From assembly GCF_020497125.1 (NCBI RefSeq), contig NC_059084.1:6909501-6973500 (forward strand): a stretch of DNA of 64,000 bases. The letters run 5' to 3'. A model generated the notes under the pieces. The model saw only the letters and a program-made list of their open reading frames with translations, was not told the DNA's origin and did not search any database. This stretch comes from Mauremys mutica. Lineage: Eukaryota; Chordata; Testudines; Geoemydidae. The position numbers were made by a program, and so were the translations under genes. Positions 57,401 through 64,000 of this stretch are shown piece by piece (position 1 is the stretch's first letter; each line of letters begins with the position of its first letter).

Positions 57401-60400
57401 GCCCTAAAGGGAAAACAAAGGAAAGACAAGAGTCCTTGCACCTGTTAATATCCCAAGAGTTCACCAGTCTCAGTCCTGATTTCCTGAACAAAGTCATTAA
57501 TTCCAGATTCTCTTTTTCCTTCTTTACTCTCCCGAGTCCCAACCACTAACCCTGTCCTTCCAGACCCCAGTACCGCTCTTCTCCTTCCTCATGTCCTTGC
57601 TTGCTGGCCCTACCCTTCCCCTCTGACGCCATTGACTGGGGGAAGGCATTTTGAGGTACTCCAGCCCAATCTCTTGCAGATCATCAATGGCATTAGCAGA
57701 GGTTGCTTAGCGGCCACAATAAGGGCATCTGGGTGCACCAACAGAACCAAATTTGGGAGTCAGGAAGCAATGAAGCTTCAGCACGACGAGTCTCCATGGG
57801 CCGCGGATGATAGAGCCCTTACCGCTTTGTGTGGTCAGTACACTGAGAACTGTATGAAAACCTGCAGATCTTTTAATTCAGAGCAGCTTTATCAAAACAC
57901 CCATGCAAGGCTGGCCTGATGGCTTCTTGATGACATTTGCAGAGCCACGTGAAAGGCTTGAGCCTGAGCTCTCCCTGACAACGGAGGCTGGATGTGCTGC
58001 AGATCAGGGAGCGCTTGATGATGCTCCAGAGTGGGTCCTCTGGACAATTCAGGTGTTTTGCTGCTCAGGCGCCGTGCGGAATCCTAGGCCGGGTCTACAC
58101 TCGGAAGGCTTTGCCGACACAGCTATACCGTTGTACTAGATCAGCACTTTTGCCAGCATAGCTATCCAGCCCCACCCGGAGTGAAGTAAGTTACACTCGC
58201 AAAAGCACGGGTTTGCCAGCGTAACTTGGGGCTTTTGCTGGCACAGCCCTGGTGACATTGTCACCACCGACATTGTAGTGTAGACCTGGCCCTAGCCACT
58301 TTCCGGCTGGAGAGGGGAAAGCAGCTGCCATCTTGGAAGTGCGGGTGACGGGATTCAAGGAGGGGTCCCCGGGACTAGCACAGGGGACACTCAAGACGAG
58401 TGGGTTGGGAATATCCAGGTGAAGGAGGGTATAAAATGATCAGATCTAAAAGACTCCCTCTGCATTTGTGAAATAAAGACAGTGTTTGCTCTTGCAGTGG
58501 ATATCGTAGTATTCTGGCCACTGCTCTCCCTTGCTCCCCCTTTCACTGTGCTATATTAAAGAGGGCATCAAGTATGTTCTGATTAGTGGAAATCCAGCCC
58601 CTCCAATCATTTGTCACGATCACCCAATCTTCTTTGCCAGAAGTTTGCATGGACACCTGGTGGGTACTAAATTACCCAAATTTCTAGTTTACTGACCTGA
58701 AAGCCTCTTACACCTGGGGCTCCCAATGGGCCCTGAAGACCAAGTGCGCCCTGAGAAAGAGAAGAATAAGCATCATTAAGAAAGATCATCCACAACCAAT
58801 TGAGTCCTGAACACGGTTGAATTGCCTTTGTTGTAACAACAAAGAGCAGGCCGTCCTGCGGTGTAAAAGTCTTCCTAACAGCCATGCTGATGGATGGCCA
58901 TTGCAAGGCAGCTTGCTGTTTACTGAACTTTATTCCTATGATTACCATTAACAATAACGATTATTTCTGTTTTACTCAATGCTTAGATTCATTTGGTTCT
59001 TATGAATGCAAGGGTCTAAGTGACCCTGGCTAGAGATAGGCACAGTAGGACTCGTGCTCTGCAAACTTCTCCTAGACACACAGCCCTGAGAATATGTCAG
59101 TTCAGACCTGACACTCCAGTTCTGAATGGATACAGTTAATTGGCCTGATTCAGCAAGGTAGGGAAGCAGGTGTCTAATTTTAAGCACATGACTAATCCCA
59201 GTGAAGTCAATGGGTGCTTCCTGACCGTGACCCGCTAAATGGTGCTTTTGTGATGGATACACCTGATCATCCTCTTGAGATTTCCGGGTTAATATAGGGG
59301 CAGAATGTCAAATAAGTGGCCAAGGCTTTTTACACCCTAACAGGATCTTTCTGAGATATTCTAAGTCGCAGGAATTGAAAACACAAGACAATCCCTTTGC
59401 ACCTTTTCCAATTCACAGATCATTTTGTTCTTAGTAGGTTGACACATATGCCTGCTGGGAAAGAGGTTTTCGGGGGGAGGGGGAGGAACGGTAGATGGAG
59501 TTCCAAGCAACTCTAGTACTAACTATATATCACATATTTAATTGCATACAGGTTAATCTAATTAATTCATTGAACCATTTTTCAACTCTTACTGAACTGT
59601 CAGATGAAGTTAGGAAGAAAACTGGTAATTAAGGGAACAGACTCTGGGGGCTGGCAAATTGAAAACCTGGGGCCTGATTTCCAGACGAGTTGAGCATCCA
59701 CCAACTATAAGTGAAGCAAATAGGAGCTGCAAGCGTGCAACCCCTCTGGAAGTCAGGAACTTGGGTGTCCAGCCTACCCCCTTGAAATACACACATGCAA
59801 ATACAAAAGCATGATCCAGTGCATGCCTTGGGACAGTCAAAACTGGCAATCACATCCATTGCAAAAATGTATGTTTGTGCAGGCGCATTTTGCCCCAGCA
59901 GCTTAGGTCAGGCGTTTTGAAAATGCAGCCTTTTGTGTTTTCTGTTATTCCAGCTAAACACATTTCTGAAGAAAACTGACAGCTGCGTACAAGAGGCTAC
60001 GCTGTATTCTACTGAGAAAATAAAACACACAAATGACGTTAGGTCAAATTTTGAAAGTTACTAAATGACTTAGGAGCCTAAGACTAAGCAATAAGTCACT
60101 TTTGAAAACGGGATTTAGGCTCCAAGGTCACTGGGTACAACTTTCTCAAGACCTAAGTCACTTAGGAGCCAAAATCCTATTGTAAAATTAAGGGGACTTA
60201 TGTGCTTCTCAAGATTTTACCCCTTGTTCTGAGCTTTGGAAATATACAGAGAACTAGTTATATTTGTGGACAGAACCCAGCATGGTTTTTTCCCCAAGCA
60301 CATAAGATATTATACAAGTCACGATTGCACACTAATGTTAAATCAATAAAAACTTAATTGACGTCACAGGCACTCTGGAGCAAAGCCACTGTCAGGGAGA

Positions 60401-63400
60401 TCCAAAGCAGACCTTAGTTCAGTGAAGTACCTTTAAGCAAATGAGCAGTTCCATGTCAGCAGGCTATGTAAAAATGGCACCATTTTATTCAGTAAGATCC
60501 GAAGTCAATAGGACTCATGTGCTTAGGGTGACCAATGTCCCGTTTTGCTGGGACAGTCCCTTTTTTAAGCCATCTCAGCCGTCCCCACTTTTTCCCCTAA
60601 AGGAGACATTTGTCCCGTTTGTTCTTGCTGACTTGATCAATTGGCAAGAGCAAACAGGACAAATGCCCACTTTTGTCAAGAAAGTGGGATGCGGTACCGA
60701 GGGGGCGACTGGAGATGCCAGTCCCCCGTGAGGAGGGGGCAGGGCTGGGTGTGGGGGGAAGCAGCATTCCAGCATGCTCCTCCCACCCAGGTTTCCAGCG
60801 ATCAGGCTTCCAGAGACCAGGCAACAGGCTCCTGGGTTCCAGCAACCGGCAACAGCATAGGGGGCAAGTGGCTGGGGGTGTCCTGTTTTCTCTTTGGAAA
60901 TATGGTCACCCTACACATGCTTAAAGCTGGGCACCTTCCTGAATCAGGGCCCCGAAGAAGCGAATTTCACATTGGCTATTAATTCTCTCTCATTTAAACA
61001 GTCTAACTTTTCTTTTTGAGTCATGATTTCCCAATGTAGGTGCAGTGTATTTATCAGAGAAATACAAATAGCAAGATAACCTGCTACGAAAAGAAGCATT
61101 TGATTCACTGTTAAACCTCTCTTGCCATTATGCGATTGGAGGAAAGTTTATGTCGTAGGTGAAATTCTGCCATGAAAGTGACTGTTTGAAAATGGCACGG
61201 TGAGGCTCCACACACATTATCTCTCAGTGACTCTATATCAGATTTACTCAGTTTACAAGTTAAAAAAGAAAAAGCCTGTTTTTCTAACTGCCAGGCCTAC
61301 AAATCAGGGCTTTGGAGTGAAGCCCGGAGCTGGAGCGCAGAGCAGTAGGTTTGTGCCACGAGCTGGAGTGGAGCCAGAGCGGAGCAATTGAAAAATGTGT
61401 TTTCTCCAAATCCCTGCTACAAACTCACTCTGGAATCTAAATGTCCAGTTGGGGTCTTTCTGATTTGTGCATCATTAACAGAATCATTAACAGAATCTCT
61501 ATTACTGAGAGTCAGGTTAAAATCTAGATCACTATCCCATAGCTGTGCTGGCTCTGCATGGCTCCCCAGCCTTAATTTTTTAAAGGAAGAAGCCATGATC
61601 TAGAATAAACCCAATCAGCAGACCTAATTAAGTAAAATAGTGCCATTTTTATACAGCCACTCCACTGACTATAACGACACTTTCATGGCTCTCATTTTTT
61701 CCTTCTGCTTTCATTTTCTCATTTAACTTTGGATACTTACACCTCTACTAGAGTTTTCTGCAAGATGCTTTACAAAATAAAGCTGCATGGTATTGAAAAT
61801 GACTGTTATGTGGCAATTCTTTTAAATAGTCTAAGCCAGATCCTGATCTCCCAATGAAGTCAGTGGAGTTACTCTGGAGTCACACAGGTATAAGTAAAGC
61901 CTTGTCTATATTTGAAAAGTGAAGAGGCTTAACCAAACCAATTTAGTTAAATGGGTACAAACCCCTAATGTAGACTCACTTACACCAGTTTAACACTTTC
62001 TCATATAGATTTTGCATAAGTTACTTACTGACACAAGTTAGTAGAAATAAGCGTGGATTAAGCTGATGTTAATGTACCTGACTTAGAGGTTTGCACCAGT
62101 TTAACTTAATGTAGTTAAACCAGGGGACTTTTCTTGTATAGATGATGCCTGAGATGAGAATTTGGCCCTTCCCCTTTCACAGTACACTCCTCTTTTTTTT
62201 TTTGCTTTTGCTTTTCCAACCAAATATCTATTTTTTTCCCTCCCCAATTTTACTTTGAAATTTGAGGACATAAAACAAATAATTTTTGTATCTCTATGGT
62301 TTCTTTCCCTTTTCTAGGAAATGTAAAGAGCAAGCTCTTCAGAACAATAACTTATTAAACTGCTCAGTTTCTGCCCAAGTGGCACATACGAAAAAATCAT
62401 CTTAGACGTCCTGTAGGCTTCCTGATTTCAAAAATACTTAAACAAGATCAACCCCCCCCCCCTGGAAATTCAGGCCCAGCCACAACAGTAGCACTTGTTG
62501 GAAAATAGGAAAATAAATGGTGTCCTGGAATTTTTAGTATTGTGAACGAAGTCAGTTTTTTATCTTACACCATTCTGCAGGAACCCAATGGGCAGCAATG
62601 CAATTATCTGTCGACTCTTCCTTCATTACAGCACTCATAGCTCTTTATTCCCTGTGCTCTATGGCAACGCTGAGAATGGGTATGAAGCATGCTGTTTTGG
62701 ACCCAAGACTGATGAGATGCTTCAAACCAGAAATTCTTTACAATTTACAGGTGAGGGGAAAAACCCAAGCAATCAGAGCTGGGCAAAACCCACTGTTTCA
62801 TTTCACACAAACGTTAGCTTCCTTTTCAAAATCCCCACAGGTTTGTGCTGTCTCAGTGTCTGGATTTGAACCAACTCCCCAAATGAAATATCATCGAAAG
62901 CCTCAAACGTGACCTTCTTTTGCATCAAACTGTGCGGTCATGAGTTTTCTGGGATTTTAATGCAAACCATAAACGGGCACAACTTTGCACAAAAGAGTGC
63001 AATGGCTCCCTGCATGTTTGCAAACCTTTCGACACACCTCTTCCAAGTTTCAAGGCTGTAAGTAACCTAGGTGAGTTGTATGATTTCAAATGTTGTTGTA
63101 AACATTTTCTACAGCTATGAGATTTGCTAATGGGCTCTTTAAATCTAGCAGACAATGGCCCAACGGCTGGAAGTTGAAGGTAGACAAGTTCAGAATAGAA
63201 ACACAGCATACATTTTTAACAGTGAGGGTCATTAACCATAGGAAACATTTACCAAGGGCTGTGGTGGATTCTCCATCACTGGCAATTTTAAAATCAAGAT
63301 TGGATGTTTTTCTAACAGATCTGCTCTAGTTCAAACGGGAATTATTTGGGGGCAATTCTCTGGCCTGTGTTATGCAGGAGGTCAGACTAGATGATCCCAG

Positions 63401-63895
63401 TTGTCCTTTCTGGCCTTAGAATCTCTGAATGACACCTAAAAGGGACGGCTTTCATGTTTAGAGTGCTGGAGGCCGGGTATTCCAGAATAACCCTTATTAT
63501 TACCAAATCAAGAAGGTGCTGATTGTCCAAGCTGCCATCATGTAAGGGCACCAGCCACATGAATCACATGGGACAAATTCTCCTCTCCGTTACCTCAATG
63601 TAAATGTGGAATAAGCACGATGACTTCAGTTTGGTTACTCCACATTTACACTGGGGTAAAAGAGAGGAGACCGTGGCCCATTTACTTTGGGCTAAATTCT
63701 CTGCTGGTGTAAATCCACAGACATTACGCCAGTAGAGGATGGAACCTTTTATTTTAGCTTGATGGTGGCTCTGAAGATTGATAACAGAGCTGTGTTTTAA
63801 CTGCAGAAAGGTTATACTTGAAGAAGCAATGTTCTACTTACAGATGATCCTCTAGGTCCGGGCTCACCTCTCTCACCAGGGATACCGGCCTCACC
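39279..63895 (-). CDS. COL9A3: COL9A3, collagen alpha-3(IX) chain, C-terminal part (11 exons)
   Basis: Type IX collagen is a fibril-associated collagen of cartilage built from alpha-1, -2 and -3 chains. Eleven - strand exons join in frame to the last 316 residues. They code the end of the COL2 triple helix (Gly-X-Y), the NC2 segment ([20 protein letters not shown], then [15 protein letters not shown]), the COL1 helix with two imperfections (GTGIGIDG and GISKDG), and the NC1 tail with two Cys ([11 protein letters not shown]) before TGA. NC2 and the ICDTSAC tail are specific to the alpha-3 chain. All junctions are GT-AG. Very short exons between those listed could have been missed, although the Gly-X-Y phase is continuous throughout. 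The gene continues past 64000. Confidence 0.96.
40116..42260 (-). mobile_element. Harbinger-type DNA transposon, 2145 bp
   Basis: The left end GGGTACGTCTACACTACG and the reverse complement of the right end GGCCTGGTCTACACTACG share 14 of 18 bases. The flanks are TTA (40113-40115) and TTA (42261-42263), the 3-bp target duplication of PIF/Harbinger elements. Inside, the - strand holds a decayed SANT-type coding region (about 41993-40912) but no recognisable DDE transposase. Terminal sequences also hold CGAT-rich subterminal repeats. Confidence 0.8.
41585..41993 (-). pseudogene. Remnant of a Harbinger SANT/Myb-like protein gene
   Basis: The frame 41866-41585 reads [20 protein letters not shown] and [12 protein letters not shown], which resembles the N-terminal SANT/trihelix domain of Harbinger accessory proteins, where the usual pattern is a Trp-rich three-helix bundle. 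The expected Trp residues are missing and the frame then changes. Harbinger elements normally need both this DNA-binding protein and a DDE nuclease. Confidence 0.5.
42606..42683 (-). CDS. COL9A3: COL9A3 coding exon (COL1)
   Basis: 78 bp, codes [20 protein letters not shown] then GDQGLQ, with split Gly codons at both ends (phase 1). The GTGIGIDG stretch breaks the Gly-X-Y pattern, an imperfection at the corresponding place in the chain of other vertebrates. Confidence 0.95.
42684..44682 (-). other. COL9A3: COL9A3 intron
   Basis: No gene. It contains a palindromic copy of the 'CCAGATTTTCAAAGG' repeat at 43024-43190; the remainder shows nothing recognisable. Confidence 0.65.
43024..43190. repeat. 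Palindromic repeat, 'CCAGATTTTCAAAGG' family
   Basis: It starts 'ccagattttcaaaggtgt' and ends 'tacctttgaaaatctgg', the reverse complement, giving a MITE-like fold-back. The flanking bases do not give a clear target duplication. Partial copies occur elsewhere in the window. Confidence 0.6.
44683..44865 (-). CDS. COL9A3: COL9A3 coding exon (NC2 end and start of COL1)
   Basis: 183 bp with acceptor 'tttttcctcag' and donor GTGAGT. It codes [20 protein letters not shown] and continues as COL1 Gly-X-Y up to GELGDPGPR. Confidence 0.97.
45365..45445 (-). repeat. Possible tRNA-derived SINE relic
   Basis: On the - strand 'atggctcattgatatagttg' resembles an A-box region and 'ggtcacgggatttcattcc' a B-box region, spaced as in tRNA. 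It cannot fold as a working tRNA by eye and has no known SINE body; it is probably an old SINE head. Confidence 0.35.
45638..45692 (-). CDS. COL9A3: COL9A3 coding exon (NC2)
   Basis: 55 bp, codes [18 protein letters not shown] plus one base. This is the alpha-3 NC2 segment with its single Cys, the point where the triple helix is interrupted between COL2 and COL1. Confidence 0.97.
45693..47925 (-). other. COL9A3: COL9A3 intron
   Basis: Holds the 0.5-kb inverted-repeat element at 46976-47509. 45700-46970 and 47510-47925 have no recognised gene or classified repeat. Confidence 0.6.
46976..47509. mobile_element. MITE with GTCTACAC-like ends, about 534 bp
   Basis: It starts 'gggtatgtcaacactgcaat' plus 'ataagc' and ends so that the reverse complement reads 'ggtatgtctacacaacaata' plus 'taagc'. 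The inverted ends are about 25 bp. The terminal wording resembles the Harbinger-type element at 40116. The target duplication is unclear. Confidence 0.65.
47926..48072 (-). CDS. COL9A3: COL9A3 coding exon (COL2, 147 bp)
   Basis: Codes S then [19 protein letters not shown] and on to GKPGPP, sixteen uninterrupted Gly-X-Y triplets. Donor GTAAGT, acceptor 'cctccttag'. The leading Ser completes the GES triplet begun by the previous exon. Confidence 0.96.
48073..49228 (-). other. COL9A3: COL9A3 intron with CR1 fragment
   Basis: Apart from the CR1 piece at 48834-49047 no feature is recognised. Confidence 0.65.
48834..49047 (-). repeat. CR1 LINE 3' end
   Basis: 'atcatagaatcattagaata' leads into 'gggttggaagggaccttagg' and 'ccaaccccctgcttgaagca', the standard CR1 3' terminus in antisense. 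The remaining 150 bases continue into the C-terminal coding and UTR area. Strongly 5'-truncated. Confidence 0.88.
49229..49261 (-). CDS. COL9A3: COL9A3 coding exon (COL2, 33 bp)
   Basis: Codes [11 protein letters not shown]. Acceptor is a T tract plus GTAG, donor GTAAGT. Too short to appear as an ORF; recognised by the Gly-X-Y pattern and in-frame joining on both sides. Confidence 0.93.
49262..50662 (-). other. COL9A3: COL9A3 intron
   Basis: Contains the hAT MITE at 50280-50411. The rest is unclassified; a GC-richer part at 49480-49870 has ORFs on both strands but no codon-level signs of a gene. Confidence 0.6.
50280..50411. mobile_element. hAT MITE, 'GGGTGACCAG' family, copy 3
   Basis: 132 bp, starts TAGGGTGACCAGAT and ends CTGGTCACCCTA, flanked by a perfect 8-bp duplication CTGGCTAT (50272-50279 and 50412-50419). 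It carries a 17-base T run in its middle. Confidence 0.92.
50663..50707 (-). CDS. COL9A3: COL9A3 coding exon (COL2, 45 bp)
   Basis: Codes [15 protein letters not shown], five triplets. Acceptor 'ctcgttatcag', donor GTAGGT. A typical collagen exon size. Confidence 0.93.
50708..53604 (-). other. COL9A3: COL9A3 intron
   Basis: Nothing but unclassified intronic sequence was seen over this 2.9 kb. Confidence 0.55.
53605..53640 (-). CDS. COL9A3: COL9A3 coding exon (COL2, 36 bp)
   Basis: Codes [12 protein letters not shown]. Acceptor 'ctcttgttccag', donor GTGAGC. Confidence 0.93.
55982..56275. mobile_element. MITE with GTCTACA ends, about 294 bp
   Basis: It starts 'ctggtctacaaggggg' and the reverse complement of its right end starts 'ggccttgtctacat', close to the ends at 40116 and 58087. 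The interior has paired 'cgatc' words. No convincing target duplication was found. Confidence 0.55.
56316..56476 (-). repeat. MIR-type SINE
   Basis: 'ttttacagaaggggaatgga', 'ggcacagagagggtaagtga' and 'cttgcccaaggtcacacaca' form the best preserved MIR core of the window, in antisense. The tRNA-like head is partly lost. Confidence 0.8.
57332..57403 (-). CDS. COL9A3: COL9A3 coding exon (COL2, 72 bp)
   Basis: Codes [16 protein letters not shown] then IRGEFGDR. Acceptor 'ttttccctttag', donor GTAAGT. Confidence 0.94.
58087..58292. mobile_element. Harbinger-like MITE, about 206 bp
   Basis: The left end GGCCGGGTCTACACT and the reverse complement of the right end GGCCAGGTCTACACT match at 14 of 15 bases. 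The element is flanked by CTA on both sides (3-bp duplication). It has no coding capacity. Confidence 0.75.
58697..58750 (-). CDS. COL9A3: COL9A3 coding exon (COL2, 54 bp)
   Basis: Codes [18 protein letters not shown]. Acceptor 'ctctttctcag', donor GTCAGT (a weaker but accepted donor). Confidence 0.94.
60038..60215. repeat. Palindromic repeat related to 43024-43190
   Basis: 'gtcaaattttgaaagttact', 'cttaggagcctaagac' and 'caagacctaagtcacttagg' repeat the 'flanked by TTTTGAAA, centred on TTAGGxxCCTAA' layout of the copy at 43024. Confidence 0.45.
60524..60912. mobile_element. hAT element, 'GGGTGACCAG' family, 389-bp form
   Basis: It starts TAGGGTGACCAATGTCCCG and ends TATGGTCACCCTA. The flanks CATGTGCT and CACATGCT match at 6 of 8 bases. 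It is three times longer than the other copies and holds a direct-inverted pair around 'tttgtcccgtttgttcttgc' and 'gcaagagcaaacaggacaaa' (about 60608-60664), a strong hairpin. Confidence 0.75.
61893..62150. repeat. Possible MITE with weak inverted ends
   Basis: Starts 'aagccttgtctatatttg' and ends so that the reverse complement reads 'aggcatcatctatacaag'. The interior repeats 'accagtttaac' and 'ttagttaaat' words in both orientations. Diverged; family assignment is uncertain. Confidence 0.4.
63170..63432 (+). repeat. CR1 LINE 3' end
   Basis: 'atttttaacagtgagggtca', 'ggaaacatttaccaagggct', 'ggaggtcagactagatgatc' and 'cctttctggccttagaatct' follow the CR1 C-terminal coding and 3' UTR order on the + strand. 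A 70-codon open piece (63117-63329) ends with TDLL, the last residues of the degenerate frame. Confidence 0.85.
63842..63895 (-). CDS. COL9A3: COL9A3 coding exon (COL2, 54 bp)
   Basis: Codes [18 protein letters not shown]. Acceptor 'attgctgatag', donor GTAAGT. This is the most 5' COL9A3 exon seen in the window. Confidence 0.93.
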
Positions 63896-64000
63896 CTATC
63901 AGCAATATCAAAAAGTCATCGGTGCTGTTCTTCAAGCAGGAACTTCACCCTTCCCAACCCACTGTAAAACCATTAACTGCATTACAAAGGAGGTCAGTAT

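Larger units (their letters stand above)
58751..63841 (-). other. COL9A3: COL9A3 intron
   Basis: A 5.1-kb intron. It contains a repeat at 60038-60215, a 389-bp hAT element (60524-60912), a possible MITE (61893-62150) and a CR1 end (63170-63432). No missed Gly-X-Y exon was seen on the - strand. Confidence 0.55.

Noticed and set aside
1..64000. CRISPR arrays, operons, ribosome binding sites or replication origins
   Set aside because: The window is spliced eukaryotic nuclear DNA; the direct repeats seen are transposons and simple repeats.

Overview
The window looks like nuclear DNA of a turtle, probably a hidden-necked (cryptodire) one. Introns are AT-rich, exons are split with GT-AG boundaries, and the interspersed repeats are the turtle set: CR1 LINEs, a tRNA-derived SINE of the tortoise CryI type, many hAT and Harbinger-like elements, a Penelope-like fragment and a DIRS retrotransposon. 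The species call is inference from the repeat types and the protein sequences.

Three protein genes are present, in the same neighbourhood as human 20q13.33 but in reverse orientation. (1) DIDO1, + strand: the window starts in its last intron, and the large terminal coding exon (16172-19617) carries the C-terminal 1147 residues of the long isoform, followed by an AT-rich 3' UTR. (2) TCFL5, + strand: six coding exons between 25259 and 37514 give a complete 526-residue bHLH protein, with a CpG-rich promoter at about 24130-24620. (3) COL9A3, - strand: the last eleven recognisable coding exons (63895 down to 39279) give the C-terminal 316 residues of the collagen alpha-3(IX) chain. TCFL5 and COL9A3 converge tail to tail, with stop codons about 1.8 kb apart. 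No exon of the three genes contains a frameshift or internal stop.

Layout. 1-16171: DIDO1 intron, with a hAT MITE at 1259-1610, a second hAT MITE at 2789-2912, a MIR-type SINE, a 307-bp hAT relic at 6642-6948 and a 6297-bp DIRS element at 8227-14523 (- strand). 16172-21480: DIDO1 last exon and 3' UTR. 21481-25258: intergenic repeats and the TCFL5 promoter. 25259-37514: TCFL5, whose introns hold a SINE, a Penelope-like 3' end, a 627-bp hAT element with GC-rich repeats, a CR1 LINE of about 1.1 kb, and a 2.2-kb hAT element with long inverted arms interrupted by a GC-rich insertion. 37515-39278: convergent 3' UTRs. 39279-64000: COL9A3, whose introns hold a 2145-bp Harbinger-type element, several MITEs and CR1 pieces.

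The most notable structure is the DIRS element. It has 154-bp inverted terminal repeats with no mismatch and a 103-bp internal region that is exactly the complement of the two ends joined (62 + 41 bp), which is the DIRS-1 circular-junction template. It has recognisable gag, RT/RNase H and tyrosine recombinase domains, yet its reading frames are broken by many small shifts. Nothing in the window is a clear new biological system; the points worth checking concern the structure and history of these mobile elements, possible self-regulation of TCFL5, and the convergent 3' ends.
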